A DNA stretch of 64,000 bases, taken from assembly GCF_001949145.1 (NCBI RefSeq), contig NW_019091490.1, positions 659,008-723,007 on the forward strand, written 5' to 3'. A program made the position numbers and the translations under genes. The notes below the pieces were generated by a model. The model was not told where the DNA came from and ran no database searches. It was given only the letters and a program-made list of their open reading frames with translations. Positions 46,308-64,000 of this stretch are shown piece by piece. The stretch's first letter is position 1, and every line of letters starts with the position of its first letter. This DNA is from Acanthaster planci (taxonomy: Eukaryota > Echinodermata > Asteroidea > Valvatida > Acanthasteridae).

Positions 46308-47949
46308 GGAGCTCTCTGAGGAGTCCACGTTATCAGAGAATAAGACCAGCAATGTTTCAAATACTGTATACCGTTCGCCGAGTCACCCGTGGGGCCGCTG
46401 CATTTCAAGCCGAGCCCCAGGTGACAAAAGAACCCTGGGACGGGACGTGCAACGCTACGTTATACTAAGTCTTGTATACTTCCAAGATTCTTGTGTTCAA
46501 GGCCAACAGTTGGGCAGTTTCCCAACAGCCGGCCAATTTCTGCTACCTAGCATCGATGAAGACTGCATATCTATTCAATGAGGTCAGCGGATCGCAACTA
46601 GCAAAATAATATGACATCTGCGTGAAGTGTACTAAGTAAAAACCCAACCAGACCCAACCCAACTTGAACCCACTGCTATCTACTTAAACAAAATTGAAAT
46701 GGCTAAGAAAAGATAATGGAGGCCAGCCAAATCTTTGAAAAGTCATCAATTTCAGACAGAAACCAATGCAGCATGGAGATACTCCTCCTGGGATGACATC
46801 ACAGTTTTGCGCATAAACATATAAATACTCATTAGCATGAAAACTTTAAATGGGCAGCAAATTACACTTTCAAATAAAGAAACAAAAACTGAAAATGAGG
46901 TCAAGTGAGATGTAAAGGTACATTTTGGAGGTTTCATTGACACAAATGCATCGCAGTTTATAAATCTGTGTACTTATTGCCACTTTTGCATAAAGACAGT
47001 GTTTCAAAACCTCGCTGGTACTTGTAAGCTTCCTTAAACACATAGAACTCTTTCAGAATGAAGATAGCATCCTTTTGAGCGATTTTTCGCACTGGCCCAA
47101 AGTGAAAACCGCTGTAAAGGATGAACTTACAAAGGGTCATAGGGAACACTGGACATGTAACAAATGGTAGTTTTTACTTAATTTTACGAGAGATATGTTG
47201 ACTCTAAAAATATTTATTCTTTCAAAAAATTGTTGGAAGCTGTGTTTGTTAACTATTCGATAAAAAGCAAGTCTGTAAAAGACTTGAAAAGGTTTTGAAT
47301 GGATTTCGATTTAACAGCATGGTGTGAACATGGACCATCGTGTTTGTCACGCAGATTGAAACGGCATTTTCTCTGTTGGTGTGGCGTTAACTTCATAGTC
47401 GTCAGTATCAACTACCGATTGAACGTCTTTGGATTTATGACAACAGGTAGGCGTACTTACCAAAGAAATAATCGGTTTAGGTCGGCCAGGTTATGACAAT
47501 TACAGAAGGCGTCAGTACACTAAATGGAGTTAATAAGAACAGTAGAAACTAACTTGTTATCGTCTCCTCGCCAGGGGTACCCGCTACACAGGGACGGGAA
47601 CCATCCCAAACGATTGGATGGTTGATTGGTCATCATCTAGTAGTCAAAAGGCATATAACTTTCACAGCCGATCAATCAATGTGCGAACATCGCTACTGTG
47701 TAGATAAACACTTGTTCCCCAAGGTAGAATGCACTATTGTCTTGTCTACCACTACAGGTGATGAGGTGGTACCGGGCAACGCAGGACTTCTTGACCAAGT
47801 ATTTGCCCTTGATTGGATCAAGAGAAACATAGCAGGTCCGGTCACATTTTGTACTACGGGCATGGAAATATTTCAATCTGCTCTGCCGGTCGGGAAATTG
47901 GGAACGAAAAATTCCCATTGTGAAAATTCTGGATTTTAAACAGCTTGCA

Positions 47950-48090
47950 ATCAGTGGCGTAGCCGGGGGGGGGGGGTGTCCAGAAGGCACGTGCTCCCCC
48001 CAAAGTCCCCGTGCCCCCCAGGTTTCCCCACTGAAAAAAAACGGATGAATGGATATTGAACAAGGCTAACAAAAAGTTGCCCCCAAAAAG
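47950..48090. repeat. CAGTGGCGTAGCC element, copy in intron 3 of the decayed esterase
   Basis: It opens with CAGTGGCGTAGCC and a G run. It contains CGGATGAATGGATATTGAAC followed by AAGGCTAACAAAAA, which is the reverse complement of part of the element at 53124-53346. Confidence 0.65.
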
Positions 48091-48291
48091 GGTAAATTAA
48101 TGACAGTTTGAAGGAAGGTGGAATTTTACAAATAACAGAAAAATATTCTTTTTCGGCCCAGTTGATTACTACATAATACTAAGTGGTTCAAAAGGAAAAT
48201 CAAGTTTGAAATACAGTACTACTTATTTGCTGGCGCCGTCACAGTCGTCCCCATGATATCAGTGGGACACGACTGCGTGTCCTGTCTGTGA

Positions 48292-48552
<261 letters not shown>

Positions 48553-49971
48553 TAAACCTAGCTCTAGACAAAAGATTCAGATGCCACCTTATTACTCGAT
48601 GCGTCAACAGTTGCAGGACTGAAAGCGAGGCAACGCTCGTGCGTCAATGCGCCTCCTACAGCGCGCCACCAAGAGGTTGCCACAAGGGTCAAGTTTGGAC
48701 GGCCTGTTCTCGTGTGTTCACGAATAGCTCGATTTGCTGTTCGTTGGTTTGCCGCTCGATTGCCTGGAATAAACAACCGGTTATTGCTGGTAGTTAGTGG
48801 CAAAAGCAACATGCAACATGGCGGCGTTCATTTACGTTCTTCGAAGGTTAATTTGGATAACTTGGCTGAATTCTTTTCTGTTTAAAAAGGAACATTAATT
48901 TCTGTTTCATGGAAAATTATTGTTATTTTTTTTAAAAACTTCCTATTGATTGTCTCCAAAATCCTATGAGTTTTCCGTGTGTTCATGTAAAACCCTGACG
49001 AGGAAGTGGTGGTGATCTTCTTCGGGGAACAGTGTTCCTGGGTCGTGTTCCTGCCGTTCGATCGTGAGAACAAGAAACCTGTTTCAAGAACAGGCCGCCC
49101 GAACTCGACCTGTAGGAGGCAGTGCAATGGGGAGAGGGTCGACTCTCCGCCAGCTGTACTATGCTTGGGAAACGTGAATGGCCCTCTTGTTCGAAGATTT
49201 GTTCGAGTAGCGGTGAGACAAGACATGTCCCAATAAATCAAAAATTTCCTCAAGCTTCCTCCTGACATTTGCTAACTTTTGTTGCCCTCTTGGTGATGCG
49301 TTATAGTATAAACCGCCCGCTAACGAGGCTTGCCAGGGAGTGCGGCCTCTTTGTCAGGCCAGCTTACTGAAAGGTATATATCTGAAATCCAACCGAGAAC
49401 AAAAAGCACCAATAATTCTGGACATGAAGATTTTTGCATGCGAGTTATTTACAAGAAACCATCGAGGTCTCAAAAGTCCAAGAAGAGCTCAACATATACA
49501 CTGTATAGCCCAGGATGTGAAAATTTCAACTGAAATTTGATGCTTACTCAAAACACGAAAGCTATTCTAATGTGGAAAAGCGTCGTTTGTCGAATTAATT
49601 GATTAAAACAAAATGACATCTCAATGTCTTGCTTATCTTTAAGAGCGGCACCGCATTTTCTCCGTGGGCATTTACGGACGGGAAACGAGACCAGCCCCGA
49701 CAGCAGGCCTTTGATATGGGGAAGAGACTCGGCTGCAGTGCACCGGACAGCGCCGCTCTGGTGGATTGTCTAAGACAGCAGGACGCGATGGACATTTTTA
49801 ACGCATCACAACAGGTATTCACTACGTGGCGTAAATCTGTTACCCATGCCAGGGACTGAGTAGACGGGAGATGACTTATGATCGTTCAATCCGACCTTGA
49901 CTATGAAATTCGAAGGTGAGGATTGGTGTAAACCACAGGACACCAAGGGGGCGCTGTTCATGATACAACTG

Positions 49972-50507
49972 TACATGAAAATTAAAGAGAAACTCAAAGG
50001 AAAACACGTTTTCTCTGATTTTATCTGTTCAAATAAATATGGAAGCATGCAAATCAAACGCAGTGTCATTCGCCTTCATAGCTCAATTATAACAAGCTAA
50101 CATTTTTTTTGTGTGTGTTCATGCCAAGATGCGAATTCTGGACATGTTGAATGTAGATTGCGTCATTCTGAGAAATCAAAGAGAACGGGGGAACCCTCGC
50201 CCTGTGTTCGTAGTGGATAAACCCTTGTGTATGCCAAACAATGACATGCACAAGGTTTTATCCACGACGAACACAAGGCGAGGGTTCCCTCGTTTTTTCA
50301 GAATAACGCAATCTACATTCAACATGTTCAGAATTCGCATCTTGGCACGAACAGAAAAAAAGCCCCTTTTAGTTTGTTATAGTTCAGCTCTGAACACAAA
50401 TGACACTGCGTTCAATTTGGATGCTTCCATGCTTATTTGAACAGATAAAATCAGAGAAAACATGTTTTCCTCCGAGTTGTTCTTTAATGTATATTTACGC
50501 CTCATTA
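49972..50507. repeat. Large near-perfect palindrome in esterase-pseudogene intron 5
   Basis: Left arm about 49972-50232 and right arm about 50246-50507 are reverse complements with scattered mismatches and small indels. Matching landmarks are TTTTCTCTGATTTTATCTGT (left) with ACAGATAAAATCAGAGAAAA (right), GCCAAGATGCGAATTCTG with its right-arm complement, and GTGGATAAA / TTTATCCAC next to a loop of roughly 20-30 bases. No coding capacity. It is either a long foldback transposon or an inverted duplication. Confidence 0.85.
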
Positions 50508-51854
50508 AGTACACCCAAACGGCGTTTTTAAAAGCTTGGCTTTTTGTTTTTTTATTTGCCCTTTTCGATACTCCTGAATACAGTGCGATTGCTGAATAAG
50601 TCGAAAAATATGTAAGAATTCCCTTTTTGTTATAGTGGAGTGATGAATTTGATTTAAAAGTGGGGGATATATAGGCCTACCTCCGTCTCCCCGGAACTTA
50701 TACGTCTCTGCCTCCTCATTCGGACTCGAATAAAACGTATTCGATCCTTTCGGTTTTTTTAAGCGATGACTTCTTACAACACCGGCTTTTGGAGGCATAA
50801 AAGCCTATTAAACAAATCAGAAGAAAGCCATGGTCACAAGATGAACCACGGGCTGCGGTTGCAAAAAGCAAGGATCTGTTTTGTGACTGCAACACTGTTC
50901 TTCCTTCTTCACAACTACAGGCATGGGTCACGACTACCGTGCCTCCAGTGGTAGTTGATGGGACTTTCCTGGACGACACACCGGCCAACCTGTACGCCAC
51001 TGGGCGCTACAACCACGCTTCAGTGCTCCTCGGCACAAACAGCGACGAAGGGACCCTTTTTGTTCAAAACAACCCAATTTTCGGTCCAGGGGCGAAGGAG
51101 GCTCCTCCCGCTCTGACCAAGGAGGATTTCGACCGAGCCGTGTCTGCAGAAATAGCCAACTTTTTCCACGGTGAGAAATGTTAAAGGAGCCAGCACGAAG
51201 AATCCGGTTCCGCCACACAACCTCTGTTATTCACTGGAAGAGAAGCAAGCTTGAAAATATATTGCCCTGATGTTTATCTTTTGTTTTCGATTTTGTAACA
51301 AAACAAAGCAAAAATTTTTAACCCCTTTCAGATTGCTTACATGAATGCACCAGACTGGTAATTTTGCTTCAATTTTCTTTTGTGTATATGAATTTGATAT
51401 ATTTTTCTGCAGGTGATTCGGAGGCCTCCAACGCCCTACTAATGGATGCTATCAAACAACAGTACGTCGATTGGTCCCATGCCGACAACCAAACCGCCAA
51501 TTATTTCAGATCGTATGTGGAGTATCTCACCGATTTCGCTTTTGTCAGTGGAACCGACCAGGTGGCGCGCTACCACGCCCAAAGCGGCGACGACGTCTTC
51601 ATGTACCAGATGACACGAGTCAGGGACTTCAAATTGTATTCTTCGTGGCTGGGGGCGACCCATGCGACAGACCTGTGGTACGTGTTTGGCGTCCCTTTAG
51701 CACCCCCATTTCGGGCATTAATCGACCGGTTCGGGGAGGACGTAGCGCTGTCAGTCAAGCTCATGGAGTACTGGACCACTTTTGCAAAGACCGGGTATGT
51801 ACGAAGAACCCCCAATCACCCCACGCACAAAGAAGCTGCGTGTGTGACATAACA

Positions 51855-52028
51855 ATACGGTCGATTCACAATAGTGCGCCCTCAAGAGTTTGCAACGCGT
51901 TGGTCAATCACAACGCGCCACATCTGTCGTCCCTTTCCAAATGCAGATTGGGTCGACAGATTTCGCGTATTGTGATTGGCCAACGCGTTGCAAACACATG
52001 GAGGCGCACTATTGTGAAACGCCCGTAT
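51855..52028. repeat. CAATAGTGCGCC foldback MITE, copy 3
   Basis: It is about 174 bp long, beginning ATACGG with CGATTCACAATAGTGCGCCC and ending GGCGCACTATTGTGAAACGC then CCGTAT. It sits in intron 7 of the decayed esterase, about 60 bp after an exon end. Confidence 0.85.
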
Positions 52029-53123
52029 TATAGAGTCGGGCTTTCTATGACGTAATTACCGTTTGCACGGGAGGAGAACAATTTTGAAAGTCATATTTGG
52101 GCTTCATAAAACACTTCGATCAAACGGTAGCTACATGAAAGAGATTTCTGGTGAATTAAAGAGGAAAATATACCAGAACGTTTATATACCCCTTGCCACC
52201 AGGCGCATGCGTTGGACGCATGCAATCTCTACTATGAATTCAGTTCCCAGTGAAAAGGTCCACCATCATGCTCGTGCATTCCGTGCACATGTGACCATGC
52301 GCGCGCAGCTGTGGCGCAGACGTGTTAATTGGCCGTTGTTGGTCCGCGGAGTAATGACACGAAGGAATGATGCAGTGCGTCTCGAGAAAATTAGCACATA
52401 ATGTTTAATAATACCCGCGACGAGTACGAAAAGAATCAACCTCAGCAGCACCCGTCGTGTCGGGTGATTCCTACAATTGTCTTCCTGACTGATTGTGCTG
52501 TGATCATACCCTTCCCACAACGCATACACTAGTGGCACTTGGGAAGGGCACAATAGAAAGAGATTAGGGGGGGGTACTTGGGGTAGCCGTTGCTTTCTGA
52601 CATGGTATGCATGAGATTCCAAACAGGCATATTAAACTACGTTTCTTAATTTTGCTTGTTTGAAAGAACCCCCGGCCTCGACCGTCAGAACTCACCGTCT
52701 GATCCCGGTGATGGTTTCTGGCCCAAGTTCTCTATCCCCGACTTGGACTACAAAGAGCTCGACTTGAACTTCACGACCAAGAGAGCCCTCAAGAGCCGAG
52801 AATGCCACTTCTGGAACACGTTTATAATCCAGCTCAGGACAATGATGGGTATGACTGATCATGTCCGAAGCATATGAGGAGTGCTTTTAGTGTTTATTTA
52901 ACAGCAGTTCCCTTTTCTAAATCTAGACTGGGAATGAATTTAAGGTTCAAGGAAAAACCCTAATAAGGCAGTCCCCTTCCAACCCAACGGATGTGCCTCC
53001 GACAGAGTACTAGCACTAGGCCTAAAGATGAGACGAGCGTAGAAAGCTTTAAACAAATATCACGGCCAAGTTCTGAAAAGAAATTTACAATTTGATACGT
53101 GAAAAAATTCACGGTACCTTCAC

Positions 53124-53346
53124 TGGCGTAGCTAGGATTTTACTAGTGGGGGAAGGGGCAAAAAGGGGGCCCAGCATCTTATGGGGGGCACCAGCTTTCG
53201 GTGCTGTGTTTTTGGGGGCAAGTTTTTGTTAGCCTTGTTCAATATCCATTCATCCGTTTTATTTTTCAGGGGGGGGGGCACCTGGGGGGCCACTGGGAAT
53301 TTGTGGGGGGGGTGTGCCCCCAGGCCTTCCCGTGGCTACACCAGTG
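53124..53346. repeat. CACTGGCGTAGC foldback element, second copy
   Basis: It starts CACTGGCGTAGCTAGG and ends CCCGTGGCTACACCAGTG, giving inverted ends. The inside is rich in G runs and shares TTCAATATCCATTCATCCGT with the 47950 copy in the opposite orientation. It lies in intron 8 of the decayed esterase. Confidence 0.7.
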
Positions 53347-53811
53347 GGTACGTTCATATGAAAATGATCCCTGCTGTCAACGTACGGTTGCAAAGCAAAA
53401 ATGTTTTAATACGGAGCCAATCTCGGGGAAACAGTGTGGTCACGTGGTACTTCGTGGTCTTTTGCTAAACGTGAAAAAATGTACAGGTACTTTGCCTTGT
53501 ATGAATTCATAACATCTTTCCCAGGTGTCTCCAACTATATTCAGCATGAGAAAAACAGCCGCATTGATCTGCCGTTTAAAGATGCCTGTTTTGGTCTGAC
53601 CTGTTCTAGACTTGTGTGGTGTGGTTTGAGTTATCGAAAAATTCTACAGTTCCTTTGCGCTAGACTGTTCATTTCAAATGTATTTGTATTCTTATGACTA
53701 GCTGAGGTGGCCAATGCTGAACTTGAATGGAAGCAATCTTTCTACAACTGGAAGTACACTGACATGGCGGACTGGAGGGCTGAGTTCGCCAAATACACAG
53801 GGGAGCTGTAA

Positions 53812-56549
53812 CGTCCCTTTCAATGTGAGCGTCGAACCTCGAAAATGAATTGGAGGGAAAAAACGCACTGCTGATGTGTGGCTTTTAGCAGGTAATGGCA
53901 AATGTTTGGAAAATCAAGAGTGCTTACAGCCACCGCTTTCGAATTGAAAGTTTTCTTCTCTAATTCGTCTATGAGAGGTACAAATCTTACTGATTTATCA
54001 GTAGTCGACTCAATGGACGAAACGCCGAACCATTATTCAATTGGCATAGTACAGGTAATGGGCCCAGGGCATCTCTATTCCACAACGAAGTTGGAAAAAA
54101 GGTCCAGTTCGCGTCTGTTTTATATTTTCAATTATGGCTGTTCTTTAAACTGTTTTTTTCTTTCATGTTTTCCCTTTAAATATGCTTTTATATTCTTTGT
54201 TTCCTTGGTATTTCCTACATGGATAAATACTATTGTCTTATTTTTTAAAATTGTTTCATCTGCTGATTTTTATTAATTTAATTACATGTGCCCCATTTTG
54301 CAGTTATTTGATTATGTTTACATATAGAGTTTACTGCTATTTGGAATCAAAGTAGGTCGGCTTGATAGCTCGGCGATTTCACGCGTTGAAAGCAGCTGGG
54401 ATGAGTAGGGATGTATAGAATGGTGACAGCGAAAATGCTCAATAACATAGAGCCGGTTTAGCCCTATGTAGGGCCACTTTGAAGATTTTCACAAATTAAA
54501 AATTCGACAAAAGATGTCGAAACTAAAAACGAAACAGAAAAAGATTAACTCCATTGGTGTAAACGTGTATTTTGGTAGGCCAAGGCCTCAAAGTTGGTCG
54601 CCAATCTCCGAAGATTTCGTTGGCCGTAGGCACGGGATATAATCAGATGTGGCCACTGCACTGTGTAAGCAGATCATTGACACGTCTTGCAGAGTGTGTC
54701 TTGATCAGCACCCTGGATATTGGCGACTTGTAGCAAATGTCCCACTGACCGTGGTCCCGACTTCATGCGATTTCATTATCTATTATTTGCAGTCACGGTG
54801 ACACAGACACGCACTATTGTCTTTTACCCTTTGCAGTAAGTTCTGATGCATGAATTTTGAACGTATCAACACAATTTCACCGATTGACCTCTGTCAGTGA
54901 TTGACTTTAGAGATAAAATATAAGTCCCGACTAGATAATCCTCTTTATATAGTAATTTGATTTTTGGACCTTTTGAGGACTTCGCCATAATCGACGATGT
55001 TGTGACAGGTGAACTAAACGAATGCGGAATAACACGACATGTCTAGGTTTAGTTTGAAGAGCAATTTTATAAAAGGTAGGGACAGCTAACAATGACCAAC
55101 ATAAACATGAATGCGCCTTTCTATGAACCAGAATGTAGGTTTTTTTTAAAGGCTCCACCCATGGTTCTTTGTGCTTTTTTCTGACTTCCCGTCCCTTTTC
55201 ATTAAATCTTTAATTACACCTACGAACAGAAATTAATGCTTCTCGTTGAGGCAATGACTTACTTGATGCTGTTAACGGACTGCTCTGGAATATCTTCCTG
55301 TGGTTCATACCAAGGAACAGATTTCCTCTCCCGTTTGTTATTCCTGAACAGGAAAAATAAAAATTGGCCAATTAACCATTGTGAACAGATAAGAAAGTAA
55401 CAAACCACTGATGCACGAAGGTCAGTTTGTGGTTTTTTGTTGGTTTAGCTGGGAATCACTTATCTGTACTTGAAAGCCCCCAAGCGTTGCCTAATAACGA
55501 GGGTTCTGCTGTTTACAGGGCTACGTGTAAATATGCTCATACAGTTGTTACAATAGATCTCAAGCGTGTATCGGCGTATTATTAGAACCTTGTTGGATTC
55601 AACGGATAACGGTCGTGTAGCAACCGAGAGTGATAGATTTTAAGCGTGCTTTTGTAATCTCTTTAGGCGGAGCATTTTGATTAGTTATTGGAGAAATTCT
55701 TTCAAATTTGTGAATCCTAAGGCGACAAAACTGCACAAGCATTGAAAGGCTGAACTAGGTTAACAGAGCCAAAGATTCTTTTCATTGATATCTGCCTAGT
55801 CATTTTCACATTTGTTTGCATTGCTATATTATTGTTTTCTGTTATTTACTTCTATATCTTGTTTATGAAGTCAATCATTTATATTTTAAAGAGTTTTTAA
55901 AGTATTTTTGGTATTAAAGCGTTCAATCAGTCGATCAATCTACAGTAGCCCTAGCCACCAGCCTCTGACTTCTCGACAGTCACTGTTTGCCTACTTGAAA
56001 TAGACAACGATCTGGCAAGGTTCGAAAATACCGTGCCAAGTCCCTTCCATGACAATTTACGCATCATCCAATACTTAGTCTGGTTCCAGGACCCCCCCCC
56101 GGGAAAAAAGGACGATTTCGGAGAATAGGTCTGAAAGCCGCCATGGTCATTAGGCATTTACAAATACTGTTATAACAATGCGTATTTTGTTCTCAGATTT
56201 GCTGCCATCTTTTTTGTCTTCATGTGTCGGAATACTTATTGCTACCTTTGCACAACAATCTGAACAACTATTTCAAAACTAACGGGACACGGAAATCCCA
56301 ACTTTATATGAGTTATTTGACCGAGGTTGTTACCTAAACCTAAGAGAGGAATTATGACGTCAGGGTACCATACCAATCAAATATTAACCAAATTAAATGT
56401 GAAGTCACCCTATCCTTACTTGACGTTGAGTCACGAGCACTGCGTCTGGCGCGTGCATGAAGCTACATGACATTTTCAGTCAACTTTGGGCGGTTTATGA
56501 GGAAGACCAAACTTGATTGTTATTAAGTGAAGCATCTAAGATTCGAACA
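53812..56549. other. Intergenic DNA between the tandem esterases
   Basis: No coding exon was recognised. The first part is the former 3'UTR of the upstream copy and the last part is the likely promoter of the intact esterase. AT-rich, without an obvious repeat family. Confidence 0.5.
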
Positions 56550-63773
<7,224 letters not shown>

Positions 63774-63879
63774 CTTAAACCTCCAAACAATGCTCATTCC
63801 TTCACAGTGTAGAGCCTTGAGGAAATACTCACAAGCTAATTTTTGGCGTGTAGCGGGTGATGAAAAGTGTTTATTCAAA

Positions 63880-63885
63880 AATAAA
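63880..63885 (+). terminator. Polyadenylation signal of the intact esterase
   Basis: AATAAA lies about 107 bp after the stop codon, with a second overlapping AATAAA starting at 63885 in the run AAAATAAAATAAATG. The spacing is normal for a short 3'UTR. Confidence 0.65.
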
Positions 63886-64000
63886 ATAAATGCCCAAAGT
63901 TAACACCTTATTAATCCAGAAGGTTTTCTTCTGTTATTCGTTTCTGATTGATATTATCAGACGTTGACACAATGGACAAAGACCGGAAATAGATTTCAAA

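Noticed and set aside
47299-47496. ORF beginning upstream of esterase exon 2 as an alternative start for the upstream copy
   Set aside because: The 5' part has no resemblance to the hydrolase N-terminus and would replace the oxyanion-hole segment, so it is read as replaced or deleted sequence in a pseudogene.

Overview
This is animal nuclear DNA: AT-rich, intron-rich, with GT-AG introns of about 0.1-2 kb, AATAAA signals and many short foldback transposons. The recognisable genes (YJU2B, PAIP1, HDAC3 and tandem cholinesterase-family esterases), the small introns, the many TACATGTA octamers and the signs of high heterozygosity point to a marine invertebrate, most likely a non-vertebrate deuterostome such as amphioxus, a hemichordate or an echinoderm. 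The species cannot be fixed from sequence alone.

Layout. 1-2.7 kb (+): a minisatellite, then the terminal coding exon of an endocytic-adaptor-like protein rich in NPF, DPF and FxDxF motifs. 2.7-9.3 kb: UTR and intergenic DNA. 9.3-13.5 kb (+): YJU2B (CCDC130), a splicing factor of the Yju2/Saf4 family. 18.1-24.6 kb (-): PAIP1, a translation-initiation stimulator, complete from PAM2 motif to acidic tail in 10 exons. 30.1-38.8 kb (-): HDAC3, the catalytic deacetylase of NCoR/SMRT complexes, in 11 exons, with exon 3 present twice around a single N. 41.7-44.5 kb (-): an unassigned 270-residue type I membrane protein with a polyproline stalk and a SEA-like ectodomain. 46.3-53.8 kb (+): a decayed type-B carboxylesterase gene. 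56.5-63.8 kb (+): its intact 605-residue tandem paralogue. It has a complete Ser-Glu-His triad and ends in an exon that resembles the tryptophan-rich tetramerisation tail of acetylcholinesterase, but it lacks the choline-binding tryptophan.

The exon models were assembled by hand from splice consensus, reading phase and similarity to remembered family members. All phases close for YJU2B (apart from its first exon), PAIP1, HDAC3, the membrane protein and esterase B. The genes form no operon-like unit. YJU2B, PAIP1 and HDAC3 are housekeeping RNA and chromatin genes, and the esterases are a local tandem duplication. The space between genes holds several foldback (MITE-like) families, a tRNA-derived SINE-like stretch and one roughly 530-bp near-perfect palindrome in an intron of the decayed esterase.
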